A stretch of 64,000 nt of DNA from Stygiobacter sp. RIFOXYC2_FULL_38_25 (GCA_001803165.1 MHAZ01000009.1:62001-126000); one strand, 5' to 3'; shown: positions 53,150 through 63,873, counted from the first letter of the stretch. Notes: generated by a model from the sequence alone, not told the origin. Numbers and translations are program-made.

Positions 53150-53845
53150 ATGATTGCAGTTATCGGGGATATTCACGGATGCTTCAACACTCTTGTTGAG
53201 CTTTATACTAAAATAGTTACCCGCTATCCTGGAATTCCGGTTTATACGGTGGGAGATATGGTTGATAGAGGTAATCTAAGCCGGGATGTTGTTAATTTCA
53301 TAATTGCCAACAACATTCAACTTACGCCTGGCAACCACGATTATATGTTTTTCCATTTCTTTAAGGATCCGTCAAGTGTTTTTGCCCGCTCATGGTTTTT
53401 TAACGGCAACGAAACAACTTTGGAATCTTACGAGAAGTATGAAACCGATATGTTCTTACATATTGATTTCATAAAAAACGCGCCGCTGTATTATAACTTA
53501 CCTGATTGTTTTATTTCTCATGCCGGAATTTCGCTGCAATATGAAAAATATCTTCCCGCAGATTATAAAAATAATCTCGATTTGCTCGAAAGCTTTATCC
53601 AGAATGATCTGCGAAGTGACCGCGGAGTACTTTGGACACGCGACCCATTGCTTAACCTTGGTAAACTACAGATTGTTGGGCATACCACCAAGCCTGATAT
53701 AACTCTGGTTGAAGATTCAAATTCGGTTTACATAGATACCGGTGTATTTCTCGGCAATAAGTTGAGCTGTGTTATTGTTCACGAAAACCTAATTGTAGAA
53801 ACTCTGGAAGAAAAAGCTCACATGGATGATATCATAAAGAGATGA
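53150..53845 (+). CDS. PP2A-like metallophosphoesterase (serine/threonine phosphatase type)
   Basis: 231 residues. Metal-binding motifs GDIHGCFN, GDMVDRG and GNHDYM are complete, then SHAGISLQYEKYLP and VGHTTKPD. It hydrolyses phosphoesters, with proteins or diadenosine polyphosphates as usual targets. It starts 4 bases after the CoA-transferase stop, so it is probably in the same operon. The gap to the HlyD-like gene (182 bases) shows nothing clear. Confidence 0.9.
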   Translation: MIAVIGDIHGCFNTLVELYTKIVTRYPGIPVYTVGDMVDRGNLSRDVVNFIIANNIQLTPGNHDYMFFHFFKDPSSVFARSWFFNGNETTLESYEKYETDMFLHIDFIKNAPLYYNLPDCFISHAGISLQYEKYLPADYKNNLDLLESFIQNDLRSDRGVLWTRDPLLNLGKLQIVGHTTKPDITLVEDSNSVYIDTGVFLGNKLSCVIVHENLIVETLEEKAHMDDIIKR

Positions 53846-54027
53846 ATACAGTTGGTTGTTCAATACTTTGTTGTACTTTTAGCCTGCTAAATTTGCTTCG
53901 AATGGTTAAAACAATCCAAAGAATCAAGTTGATGACTTATCGCAACGTATATTCGAAACATTAGCAAGTAAGTTTGTTAAAAATCGTCAAAAGGTTAGGT
54001 GTTATTTAATACCGGGAACAATTCTCC

Positions 54028-55098
54028 ATGCTTAAACGAAGTAACAAAAATATTTTATACGGGTTCGCCGGGGTTACTGCTCTTCTTTTTATGATCTTTG
54101 TTTTTGGAGAAGCTTTCAAAATTCCTAAGACTATTGATTCCTATGCGCAGATTTATCCTCACTCTAAATGGATTTTAAGTAAAGGTACCGCCGGTCAAAT
54201 TAACTCCAGCCTCGTAGATTTTACTCACGGGTTTGCATCATCATACCAAACCACGCAATTTGATAGAGGAGAGGACATTTCATTTCTGTTTGATAAATCT
54301 CTGAGCAACAAACACAATATTGAAGCCGGTGATACGATTATCCGCATAAAATCCAGCCAGATACAAGAGAGAATAATTCTGGCTCAGGGTGAACTGGCTA
54401 TGGCAAAAGCTAATCTGCTTGCTCAATCTACCGGCGACAAAACCGAACTTATTGATGAAGCTAAGAGTACTCTCGAATTTTCTAAAACTAAAGTTGTACA
54501 AAAGAAATCTTTGTTTGATAGAGCCGATCAGCTTTTCAAAAAAGGATTGATTTCTCAAGAAGAGTACGATACACAAAAGTGGGAGTTGAAACTTCTTGAG
54601 ATTGAAGTTGAAATTAACAAGGCAAAATTGGAAGCTCTTAAAACCGGCGTAAAGCTTGAACAAGTTCAAATAATAACGTCGCAAATTGAAGCTCTAAATT
54701 CACAATTGAAATTTTTATATGAACGAGCCGAGAGATTATATATTCTTTCACCTATTAGCGGCATAGTCAGCCAGTCATTTTCTCCGGACACATTGCTAAC
54801 TGTTTTGAAGATGGATGAAGTAATGCTGAATATACCTGTAAAGTTAAGTGATGTTGATAATTTCAAACGGGAAACAAATTCCAAGATAGAACTCGGACCA
54901 AATCGTGAATCTATAATCGGTAAAACCATTTCTATTTCAAACGAAGTACAGATTCTGGATGGCAATCAGGTTGTGTTTGCTAGAATGATTATCAAGAATC
55001 CGGATGAAAAATATTTGTCCGGTATGGTTCTGCCTTGTAGGGTTACTCTAGATAAAATTTCTCTGAAAGATTATTTATTTGATGTCTTGCTGAACTAA
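54028..55098 (+). CDS. HlyD-family membrane fusion protein
   Basis: 356 residues. One N-terminal membrane segment (LYGFAGVTALLFMIFVFGEAF). A long coiled-coil hairpin (about 110-235) is flanked by lipoyl-like halves (IEAGDTIIRIKSSQIQERI and LYILSPISGIVSQSFSPDTL), and a beta-barrel end follows. In transport systems such proteins bridge the inner membrane pump and an outer membrane channel; no pump is beside it. It is 2 bases from the VTC gene, so it likely works with that pair. Confidence 0.82.
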   Translation: MLKRSNKNILYGFAGVTALLFMIFVFGEAFKIPKTIDSYAQIYPHSKWILSKGTAGQINSSLVDFTHGFASSYQTTQFDRGEDISFLFDKSLSNKHNIEAGDTIIRIKSSQIQERIILAQGELAMAKANLLAQSTGDKTELIDEAKSTLEFSKTKVVQKKSLFDRADQLFKKGLISQEEYDTQKWELKLLEIEVEINKAKLEALKTGVKLEQVQIITSQIEALNSQLKFLYERAERLYILSPISGIVSQSFSPDTLLTVLKMDEVMLNIPVKLSDVDNFKRETNSKIELGPNRESIIGKTISISNEVQILDGNQVVFARMIIKNPDEKYLSGMVLPCRVTLDKISLKDYLFDVLLN

Positions 55099-55100
55099 AA

Positions 55101-55850
55101 ATGAGCCGTCTTGAGTATAAATATTTGGTATCGGAAAAACTTCTTGATGAGCTTAGAGAAAACATTCTTCCATTCTTAAATTACGATAAATATACTCTGC
55201 TGCGGGATGATAGGGAATACACTGTGCGGAGTTTATACTTTGATACTTCTACTTTGACCAGCTATCATGAAAAGCTTTCGGGACTGATGGATAGAAATAA
55301 ATTTCGAATTAGATCTTACAATGAGAGGACTGAAAGTTCACCGGCTTTTCTTGAAATCAAGCGCAAGAGTTCGGATTTTGTTTATAAGGATAGAGCCCAG
55401 TTATACTTTAATGATGTAATAGATTTCTTGAGGACAAAGGATTCTAAGCTTATTCAAAACAAGAGCGGAAGTGAAACTGAATTACCTCAAAACGCTAAAA
55501 ACTTTCTCTATCATTACGAAGCCAAAGGATTGCTGCCCATTGTTAACGTAGTTTACGATAGAGAAGCTTATGAATGTAAGTTTGGTTCAACTTTACGCAT
55601 TACTTTTGATAAACATGTCCGTAGCTCTGTAGCTACCTCCTTTGAGAATTTGTTTGAAGAAACTAACTTAAAGCCAAGTTTAAAAGGTTCTTTTGTGATG
55701 GAAATTAAATTCCATAAAGTTCTGCCTTACTGGATTCCTCAAATAATTAATAGATATCATCTAATTAGACAAGCAGTTTCCAAATACACAATATCAGTTG
55801 ACGCTAATAAAATAAATGATAAATTTTTCCAGCCTTATTCATTTTCATAG
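55101..55850 (+). CDS. VTC domain protein (polyphosphate polymerase type)
   Basis: 249 residues. VTC motifs are RLEYKYLVSEKLLDEL, VRSLYFDT, FRIRSYNE, FLEIKRKSSDFVYKDR and MEIKFHKVLPYW. In yeast this domain makes polyphosphate from ATP; the Arg/Lys residues lining the tunnel are present in these motifs. Bacterial VTC genes often sit beside DUF4956 genes, as here. Whether it makes polyphosphate in this organism is unknown. Confidence 0.85.
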   Translation: MSRLEYKYLVSEKLLDELRENILPFLNYDKYTLLRDDREYTVRSLYFDTSTLTSYHEKLSGLMDRNKFRIRSYNERTESSPAFLEIKRKSSDFVYKDRAQLYFNDVIDFLRTKDSKLIQNKSGSETELPQNAKNFLYHYEAKGLLPIVNVVYDREAYECKFGSTLRITFDKHVRSSVATSFENLFEETNLKPSLKGSFVMEIKFHKVLPYWIPQIINRYHLIRQAVSKYTISVDANKINDKFFQPYSFS

Positions 55851-55858
55851 GAATAACA

Positions 55859-56536
55859 ATGTTTCAAAACTTTCAGACTGTGGATTTATTTTCGCCGACT
55901 ATCTCAGAAATAATTATCAATATTGGACTCAGCTTAGTATGCAGTTTTTTCATTTCGATAGTTTACCGCGTTTCTTATCGCGGACCCGGTTACTCCGATA
56001 GCTTTGTAAATTCTCTTATCTATTTATCAACAATAACAGCGCTGGTTTTAATGGTAATTGGCAACAACCTTGCGCGTGCTTTTGGTTTAGTTGGCGCTTT
56101 ATCCATAATTAGGTTTCGTACTGCAATTAAGGATACGGTGGACATTGTTTACATCTTCTTGAGCCTTGCAATAGGCATGGCTGCCGGCGTTGGGTATCAT
56201 AAGCTTGCAATTGTTGGCTCTTTAATAATTGGCGCAATACTTTATGTTTTTTCTCACTCTAATTTCTCTTTTATGAAGTCTGCTCAGTATCTGCTGCAAT
56301 TTGTTTTTAATGGAGTTAAGCAAGATTCACAGAGCTATATGCAGATAATTCAAAAATATTGCGCACATCACGAAGCAGTTAATATCCGCTCTCTTAACGG
56401 GGATAAATCTCTTGAATACACATTCTATGTTAGGATGAAGAGAAAGAATTCTCCAAATACTTTAATTGAAGAACTAAACAAAGTTGAAGGCGTTGAGAAG
56501 ATAAATCTCTTCTTTGACCAGCAAAGCGGGTCGTAA
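55859..56536 (+). CDS. DUF4956 membrane protein
   Basis: 225 residues. Four predicted membrane helices lie near 15-38, 52-72, 85-110 and 118-133 (IINIGLSLVCSFFISIV, LGVVGALSIIRFRTAIK-like FGLVGALSIIRFRTAIK). A soluble C-terminus ends near VEKINLFFDQQS. The SIIRFRTAIKDTVD segment is typical of the family. It lies 8 bases after the VTC gene and probably is its membrane partner. The 100-base gap to sprA shows no clear terminator. Confidence 0.82.
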   Translation: MFQNFQTVDLFSPTISEIIINIGLSLVCSFFISIVYRVSYRGPGYSDSFVNSLIYLSTITALVLMVIGNNLARAFGLVGALSIIRFRTAIKDTVDIVYIFLSLAIGMAAGVGYHKLAIVGSLIIGAILYVFSHSNFSFMKSAQYLLQFVFNGVKQDSQSYMQIIQKYCAHHEAVNIRSLNGDKSLEYTFYVRMKRKNSPNTLIEELNKVEGVEKINLFFDQQSGS

Positions 56537-56639
56537 TGGTGTTGTTTTATAGTGATTGTGGCTTACAGTTCACACTAAAAAATTACCCGAAAAAATAATT
56601 GCCTTAGTAGTATATTTTGCTAAAATTTGAACAAGAAAA

Positions 56640-59600
56640 ATGAAGGAGGTTTATAGAAGCTTTATACGATTCTTAACTATTCGCGAGAATACCATTTCCT
56701 CAGAACGCAAAAATACCTTACTTACGGGAATCAAACTCTTATTGACTCCCTTTTTTATTGGTGCAATTATACTTTCGTTCGGTTTTACAAAGCACGAACA
56801 GAATATTAATTCTTCCTTCTTGATTGCATCTTTCTTACCCGGTCATTCAGACTTCAACAATGAATCTACTGTTAGGAATCTTAGCAGCTTCGGTGAGTTT
56901 TCTAATGGACAAAAGCCAGATTGGTTTGCTACTTTCATTCCAGATTCTTTGGAAGACGCAAAGAGGAAAGCCGATTCGCTTAAAGCCATTAGCGGGGTTC
57001 CGGATTCAACACTAAAGAAAGATTCTCTGAAGAGTTTTACTCAGTTGCCGGATTCAACCATTAAAAAAGATACGAGCAAGGCAGCCAAAGTTGATACTGT
57101 GAAAAAGGTTAAAACTCTTGAAGAAATGTTGTTTGAGGCTGAAACAAAAACTGCTAAAGACTCAACACAAACAGTTTTTAGCCGAAAAGATTCACTCAGA
57201 ATTCAAGCAAAAGCTGATTCGCTTCGCAGAGTTGAACTCGCTTCTAAAGATTCCACAGCCAGATTAAAATATGACCGCTTCGAACAAAAGGAAGAACCGC
57301 TAACAAGTTTTAGAGATTTGCACCGCTCACAACTTTTCTTACGGGCTACAAGCAATATAAACCGTCAAGTAAGCATGGATTCCACCGGAACTAAAGTGAT
57401 TGTTGAAGAAACAATAGCCGGACAGAAGGTGAAGCCCAAACTTGAAATTCCTTTGGATGAATACATAGAGCTCCGGCTTGATGCTATAAAGCGGGAGGCT
57501 TGGGAACAGAAAGGTTACGAATACATTCTCAAAGAATCGAAGAAAGATTTAAGTCAGTTAATAACTGATTTAACCAATATTGATATTCCGCTTCCGAGCA
57601 ACCCGATTCTAAGTATTTTTGGACCACCGAAAATTAGCCTAAGAATTAACGGACAAGTTGATATCCACGGCGCTTGGAGAAATGAATCCACAGAAGGAAT
57701 TACATCCTCGGCATTAGGCAACACACGTAACGAACCCGATTTTAAGCAGACTGTTCAGATAAACCTTAGCGGAACGATAGGCGATAAATTAAATCTTTCC
57801 GCTGACTGGAATACCGAGCGGCAATTTCAATATGAGAACCAATTAAAAATTAAGTACACCGGCTATGAAGATGAAATTGTTCAGAGTGTAGAAGGTGGAA
57901 ACGTATCACTCCAAACTTCTCCTCTTGTAGGGGGCAGCGAGGCTCTCTTTGGTATTAAAGCTCATTTTAAAATGGGACCATTTAGTTTAACGGCTTTAGC
58001 ATCTCAAAAGAAAAGTGAAGTGAAAGAAGTTTCTTATAGCGGTGGTTCCCAATCGAAGGAGATAACGATCCACGCATACGAATACTCTACTAACCATTAC
58101 TTCGTTGATTCCATCTATCAGAACAAAGAAGTGAATGTTTTTAATAAGTATTACGGGAATGCAACTCCCATTCCTACAAATTATTTACGTATTAAAGACA
58201 TTCAAGTTTGGAAGACTACAACCGGTTTATTTAATCCTACAGAGCGGAAAGCGAACGCTTACTTGCATCTTCCTAAAAGAGAAGGTGCATTATATCCCGA
58301 TAGTTTAAGGGACAGTACTAAAAATTCTATTCCCGGATTAACGGAAATAGACCGCCGTTTTGTCTTGCTGACAGAAGGTACCGACTATATAATCCATCCT
58401 GAAACAGGATTTATTTCGTTTAAAACTCAAGTCCAGGAGCAGGATGCTATTGCAGTTTCATACTATGTTGAAGGTTTTACTAACATTAAAGAAGATGATG
58501 TTTACTATGGTGAATTTACAAGAGAAGCAGTTAGTGGTTCTGCAAAGCGTTTGGTTTTGAAACTAATCCGTCCCTCGAGTCTTCAGCCACAATTTAAGGA
58601 TGCGTGGAAACTGCAATTGAAAAATATTTATCCTATGGGAGGAAGGAGAATCAAAGAAGAAGGATTCTCGATGGATATTAAAAAAATTGTTGAAGGTGGG
58701 GAACCACAGGATAACGTAAATGGAACCAAACTATTACAAGTCTTTGGCTTTGACCAGACTGATAAAAGTAAGACAAGTACAACTCCGGATGGTGCGTTCG
58801 ACTTCTTTGCCGACCGTACAATTATGACTGAGACAGGAGAAATAATTTTCCCGGTTCTGCAACCTTTTGGAAGAGATTTCCCATCTACCCTTCCTGCAGA
58901 TTTGAAATTCAAGGCTGTGTACGATACTACTAATACTTTTGCCCAGCAAGACCGCGCACATGATAAATTTATTATGGTGTGTAAGTACTCCGCCGATGTT
59001 TCAGCTAATATAAATATTGGCTTTAACGTTGTTGAAAACTCTGTTCGGGTTTTACTAAACGGCTCACCTCTTAAAGAGGGTGTTGATTACGAAGTTGATT
59101 ACAACTCAGGTCAAGTTTTGATTCGTAACGACAATGCGCTTGTGCCGGGTGCTGATTTGAAAATTACAAGTGAACAAAATGATTTGTTTACCCTTGCATC
59201 CAAGACGATGCTTGGTTTCCGCGGACTTTATGAATTTAACCGAGAGACTTCACTCGGTTTCTCTTTCTTAAATCTTAATCAGCAGACTTTGAGCGATAAA
59301 GTAAGAATTGGTGAAGAACCTCTTAACAACTCGATCTTTGGAGTGGACTTTAAGACTAATATTAATCTTCCTTTTATTACAAAGGCATTAGATAAATTAA
59401 TTTCTACAAGTGCTCCTTCTAGTCTTACTATTAATGCGGAAGCTGCATACATAGATCCGGATCCGAACACTAAGAAAAGTACAATCTCAAGCGACGGTGG
59501 CAGAAGCATAGCTTACGTTGATGATTTTGAAGGAGCTAAAAGGACTATTCCTTTAGTGGAAGCAGATGCATCTTGGCGTGACTTGAGTATTCCGAACAAT

Positions 59601-62600
59601 CTTCCTCAAATTGGGAACCTGCCTGAAACCGAGCAGATAAATTACAAAGCAAAAACTTTTTGGTTCAATGTAAGACCTTCAGACGTGCTTATTCAAGATA
59701 TTTATGGTGATAGAAAAAAAGCACCGCCAGAAGCACGACAAATAACTACATTAGATTTTGTTTATCAACCCGATAAGAGAGGTTTCTATAATTATACACC
59801 AAGTTTAACTGACAAAAGTAAAAATTGGGGTGGGATAATGAAGGGGCTTTCTTCAACAGCTAATAATCTTATTGAAGAAAACATAGAGTTTATTGAGTTT
59901 TGGATTAATGTGGTTGACGCGCCAGCCGGGGCTAAACTTCACATGGATTTAGGGCAGATTAGTGAAGATGTAATTCCGAATAGAAAACTTGATACTGAAG
60001 ACAAGAACGATAACGACTTGGTTGATGATGGTGAAGATATTGGTATTGATGCTACAAAGAACATAGAGGAACCGGATTACAATTCTGTTACTAATAGTGA
60101 TCCTGCAAACGACAATTTTTATTTCATCTATAAACCCAGTGGAATGATTGCTGATGACTATAGTAGTTACAATGGTAATGAAGGAAATGCTGTTTCGACT
60201 GAGATGGGAAGAATTCCCGATACGGAAGATTTAAACCGCAATAAAACACTGGATAGAACCAATAGTTATTTTCGTTACGAAGTTCCACTTGATACTACGG
60301 CTGCTAATCCTTTCCGTCAAGGCGCTGGAAGCAACAAAGGCTGGTTCTTGTTCAAAATTCCACTTAAGGATTGGGTTGCTAAAGTTGGCGATCCAAGCTT
60401 CTCAGTGGTTGAAACATTTAGAATTTGGATAAGTGGAGTTCAGCAGAGAATACACCTTCGTTTCGCAGAAATGAATTTGGTTGGGAGTCAATGGCAAAAA
60501 GTTTTAAACCCGCCAAAAGTTACAGCTGATGATTCAGTCTTAACGATTTCTACTGTGAGTATTGAAGATAATCTCGAATACGAAAAGCCCCCCGGCGTTG
60601 TTCGCGAAAGAGATAGAACTCAGCCAGACTATGAAATTGAAAAGAATGAGCAATCTTTAAGCTTGATTTTAAAAGAACTACAAGACGGCGACAAGAGAGA
60701 AGTAGTTCGTTATTTGGCAAGACCGCTTGATGTGTTCAACTACAAGCAAATGAAATTATTTTTACATGGCGATATGAACAATACCAACGGTTCGGTATCA
60801 TATTACAAGGATGCAAGCGATTATGCTTCCGAAATTTATTTAAGATTCGGCTCCGATACTGCAAACTATTATGAATACCGCCAACCGGTAAAAGAATGGT
60901 GGAACGAAGTTAGTATCAGATTTGACAGTCTTACAGCAATTAAACAATCGCGGAATGATTCATTAAAGACTGTTGAATATCTTGTTCCGATTGAAAATTT
61001 ACCTGGACGTTATTATGGCATCAAAGGAAATCCTTCCTTAACAAAAGTTTCTTTCTTTACAATTGGAATAGTAAACCCAAGCGATAAAGGAACACCCGAA
61101 CAGCCTGTAAGCGGTAGTGTTTGGGTAAATGAGTTGCGTGTTCTTGAAGCAGAGCAAACACCAGGCTGGGCTTATTCTGCAAATGCTTCACTTCAACTTG
61201 CGGATTTGATGCGTGTAAATGTTAACGCTAGCCAGACAAATCCCTATTTTCATAAAATCTCAGACCGGTTCGGTTCGCGAGAAGATAATCTGAACTGGGG
61301 AATGTCTGTTGATTTTGATGTTCTTAAACTTATTCCGGTTAATCTAAGCGGCAGCAACTTACGCGTTAATTACTCCAGAACAGAAAATGCTTCCAATCCA
61401 TTGTATTTGCCCGGCACAGATATTAAGATTTCGGAGGCACAAAATGCTGTAAGAAAAAAACTTACGGATTTGGGTTATAATGAATTAGAAATTCAATCTA
61501 AAGTTGACTCGATAAAGAACGTGACTCAAACTGTTGGTGTTACTGAAATGTGGAATGTCTCGAACATCCGCTTTAAGATTCCGACCGAAGTTTGGTACAT
61601 ACGCGATATTTTCAACAACATCAGCTTGAATTTTAATTACAACAAAACTTTTAATAGAAGTCCGATTACAAAAAACAGTTTGAGCTGGGTGTGGAATGCC
61701 GGCGCAAGTTACTCAGTAAACTTCAGCCGCGATTTATATTTCAAACCGGCTGATATTCCAATCATCAATTATATCTTTGATATTTTCGGCGATTACAAAG
61801 ACATGAAGGTTTACTTCACGCCGCAATCGTTTAATACTTCATTCACGTTGATGAGAAAGAGGAGCTATTCACAGTCACGCTCGAATGAAAACAATCCGGA
61901 TATCCAACGTGATTTTTCTGCAAACAGAGGAGCCGGAATTAACTGGACATTTACCGAAGGAGGTTTGTTAAACTTAGGCTTGGCGTACAACTTCGATGTT
62001 CAATCAACTTTGGCTTATTTACTTGTTGATAATGGAATTGAAAAACAAGAGGGACAAATTTGGCGTGAGATTTTTACCGGCGCTTTCTTTGGCAAAGACT
62101 TCAACTACAAGCAGTCGTTCGATTTGCGCTCCAATCCTCGAATTCCAACATGGTTTGGTCTTAACAATTTTATAAATCTTAACGCATCTTATTCTGCAAG
62201 CTATCAATGGCAAAATAATTTTCAGCAAAAAGAGTTGGGAAGAAGTGCCGGTTATTCGAACAGAATATCTGCCGGTATGACTATCCGTTTGAAATCACTC
62301 TTTGAACCATTGTTTGAATCGAAAGAGGAAGTAAAGGCGGCTCCGGTTATTCAGAAACAACCAGAAGGGGGCGGAACAACAGGTGGAAGAAGAAGTGGCG
62401 GCGGACGCGGCGCCGGTAGAAATATTGATCAGCCAGCTCGTATTGTTCAAAGTGACTCCCTTCAAAAACCTTTAGCTGCAGATTCTTTAGGTATTGTCGC
62501 TGTAAAAGATTCGATTATGAAAACCGATGTTGATTCATCACTTGTAAACGATACAATGATTGATACAATACCTAAGGGACCAAGCGTATTTGCAAGATCG

Positions 62601-63812
62601 TTACAGATTTTGAAACTCGGCATTAAGTACATTTTGTTCGATTACGATCAGATAAGCATTAACTTTTCTCAGAACAGTACTTATTCCGGCGGCGGGCTTT
62701 TAGGTGTTGGAACCGGTTTCAACAATTTCTTTGGCGTAAAATATAATGATGATAAGGGTCCGAGCAGAATGTTTATGCTCGGCTTTTCAAACGATATCGG
62801 CAAGCGTGCTCCATTGGGAAATCTGCAAGACAGCTATTCCCATAAGAATGATATTGATTTGAAAACTTCCAAACCATTGTGGGAAGGCGCCCAAGTTGAT
62901 ATACGCTGGAGAGTAGGATGGGGAATTAACAAGACCGTTACAATTCAAACCGATGAGAATGGTGTCCCGACTATTTCAAATCAAGTTTCAAGCGGATCAA
63001 TAGACCGTTCTTTCTTATCACTTCCTCTTCCATTTTTAGGTACAGGAATTAAGAAAGTACATAGCTTGTATGCAGATTCAAGTGAAAGTTTATCCGATGC
63101 TTTTATTTCTGGATTTGAGACTTTTTCAGTTATTGGAAAAGTGCCTTTCTTATCAACGGTTCTCAAATATATTCCAAGACCAAACTGGTCATTTACTTGG
63201 AATGGACTTGAGCAGTTATCAATTTTCAAATTTGCTAAACGTGTTTCATTGAATCATAGTTACGATTCAAACTATAGCGAAGGCTGGAGAATAAATCCGG
63301 CAGGTGATCAGGAAGTTCAAACGCAAAAAGTTGATTATGCATTTAACCCTCTGGTCGGCTTAACGTTCAACTTCGATGAGCTCTTTGGTGGAAATTTTCA
63401 GAGCACTGTCCGTTATTCAACAAAAACCGGTTACAGCTTGGGCGTAACAACTAAAAATATTACGCAATCGTTTTCTCAAGACATAAATGTTTCCGCAAGT
63501 TACAGTAAATCCGGTTTTTCACTTCCATTGTTCGGTATAGACTTAAAAAACGATATTGAAATTTCGCTTTCATATACAAGAGGAAAAACATCCAGTATCA
63601 TTTATGAGATGGATTCTTTCAAAGAAGCTGGAAAGCCGCAAGAAGGAAAGACCAATACTACTATTGAACCGAAAATACGTTACGTTATGAGTTCGCGTGT
63701 AACACTTTCGATTTTCTACAGACGAACAAGCATCGAGCCGGAAGGTGCATCTCGCATTCCGCCAACAACCACAAACGAAGCTGGTGTTGATGTTAGAATT
63801 GCAATTCAATAA
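56640..63812 (+). CDS. sprA: SprA/Sov type IX secretion outer-membrane translocon
   Basis: 2390 residues. An N-terminal hydrophobic segment (LLTPFFIGAIILSFGF) is the signal. Typical SprA sequence includes the plug-side EQKGYEYILKESKKDLSQL, ISLRINGQVDIHGAWRN, VQINLSGTIGDKLNLSADW and VSLQTSPLVGGSEALFGIKA. About 1900-1990 is a basic, Gly/Arg-rich insert (GGGTTGGRRSGGGRGAG). SprA is the giant beta-barrel that exports T9SS proteins across the outer membrane, and the DUF5103 plug gene is also in this window. GGAGG lies just inside the ATG rather than before it, so the exact start is uncertain. Confidence 0.93.
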   Translation: MKEVYRSFIRFLTIRENTISSERKNTLLTGIKLLLTPFFIGAIILSFGFTKHEQNINSSFLIASFLPGHSDFNNESTVRNLSSFGEFSNGQKPDWFATFIPDSLEDAKRKADSLKAISGVPDSTLKKDSLKSFTQLPDSTIKKDTSKAAKVDTVKKVKTLEEMLFEAETKTAKDSTQTVFSRKDSLRIQAKADSLRRVELASKDSTARLKYDRFEQKEEPLTSFRDLHRSQLFLRATSNINRQVSMDSTGTKVIVEETIAGQKVKPKLEIPLDEYIELRLDAIKREAWEQKGYEYILKESKKDLSQLITDLTNIDIPLPSNPILSIFGPPKISLRINGQVDIHGAWRNESTEGITSSALGNTRNEPDFKQTVQINLSGTIGDKLNLSADWNTERQFQYENQLKIKYTGYEDEIVQSVEGGNVSLQTSPLVGGSEALFGIKAHFKMGPFSLTALASQKKSEVKEVSYSGGSQSKEITIHAYEYSTNHYFVDSIYQNKEVNVFNKYYGNATPIPTNYLRIKDIQVWKTTTGLFNPTERKANAYLHLPKREGALYPDSLRDSTKNSIPGLTEIDRRFVLLTEGTDYIIHPETGFISFKTQVQEQDAIAVSYYVEGFTNIKEDDVYYGEFTREAVSGSAKRLVLKLIRPSSLQPQFKDAWKLQLKNIYPMGGRRIKEEGFSMDIKKIVEGGEPQDNVNGTKLLQVFGFDQTDKSKTSTTPDGAFDFFADRTIMTETGEIIFPVLQPFGRDFPSTLPADLKFKAVYDTTNTFAQQDRAHDKFIMVCKYSADVSANINIGFNVVENSVRVLLNGSPLKEGVDYEVDYNSGQVLIRNDNALVPGADLKITSEQNDLFTLASKTMLGFRGLYEFNRETSLGFSFLNLNQQTLSDKVRIGEEPLNNSIFGVDFKTNINLPFITKALDKLISTSAPSSLTINAEAAYIDPDPNTKKSTISSDGGRSIAYVDDFEGAKRTIPLVEADASWRDLSIPNNLPQIGNLPETEQINYKAKTFWFNVRPSDVLIQDIYGDRKKAPPEARQITTLDFVYQPDKRGFYNYTPSLTDKSKNWGGIMKGLSSTANNLIEENIEFIEFWINVVDAPAGAKLHMDLGQISEDVIPNRKLDTEDKNDNDLVDDGEDIGIDATKNIEEPDYNSVTNSDPANDNFYFIYKPSGMIADDYSSYNGNEGNAVSTEMGRIPDTEDLNRNKTLDRTNSYFRYEVPLDTTAANPFRQGAGSNKGWFLFKIPLKDWVAKVGDPSFSVVETFRIWISGVQQRIHLRFAEMNLVGSQWQKVLNPPKVTADDSVLTISTVSIEDNLEYEKPPGVVRERDRTQPDYEIEKNEQSLSLILKELQDGDKREVVRYLARPLDVFNYKQMKLFLHGDMNNTNGSVSYYKDASDYASEIYLRFGSDTANYYEYRQPVKEWWNEVSIRFDSLTAIKQSRNDSLKTVEYLVPIENLPGRYYGIKGNPSLTKVSFFTIGIVNPSDKGTPEQPVSGSVWVNELRVLEAEQTPGWAYSANASLQLADLMRVNVNASQTNPYFHKISDRFGSREDNLNWGMSVDFDVLKLIPVNLSGSNLRVNYSRTENASNPLYLPGTDIKISEAQNAVRKKLTDLGYNELEIQSKVDSIKNVTQTVGVTEMWNVSNIRFKIPTEVWYIRDIFNNISLNFNYNKTFNRSPITKNSLSWVWNAGASYSVNFSRDLYFKPADIPIINYIFDIFGDYKDMKVYFTPQSFNTSFTLMRKRSYSQSRSNENNPDIQRDFSANRGAGINWTFTEGGLLNLGLAYNFDVQSTLAYLLVDNGIEKQEGQIWREIFTGAFFGKDFNYKQSFDLRSNPRIPTWFGLNNFINLNASYSASYQWQNNFQQKELGRSAGYSNRISAGMTIRLKSLFEPLFESKEEVKAAPVIQKQPEGGGTTGGRRSGGGRGAGRNIDQPARIVQSDSLQKPLAADSLGIVAVKDSIMKTDVDSSLVNDTMIDTIPKGPSVFARSLQILKLGIKYILFDYDQISINFSQNSTYSGGGLLGVGTGFNNFFGVKYNDDKGPSRMFMLGFSNDIGKRAPLGNLQDSYSHKNDIDLKTSKPLWEGAQVDIRWRVGWGINKTVTIQTDENGVPTISNQVSSGSIDRSFLSLPLPFLGTGIKKVHSLYADSSESLSDAFISGFETFSVIGKVPFLSTVLKYIPRPNWSFTWNGLEQLSIFKFAKRVSLNHSYDSNYSEGWRINPAGDQEVQTQKVDYAFNPLVGLTFNFDELFGGNFQSTVRYSTKTGYSLGVTTKNITQSFSQDINVSASYSKSGFSLPLFGIDLKNDIEISLSYTRGKTSSIIYEMDSFKEAGKPQEGKTNTTIEPKIRYVMSSRVTLSIFYRRTSIEPEGASRIPPTTTNEAGVDVRIAIQ

Positions 63813-63873
63813 TATGTTACCTAATTCAAATGAGTATTTGGACTAAAGTCCGAAATAATTAAACGTATTTCTT

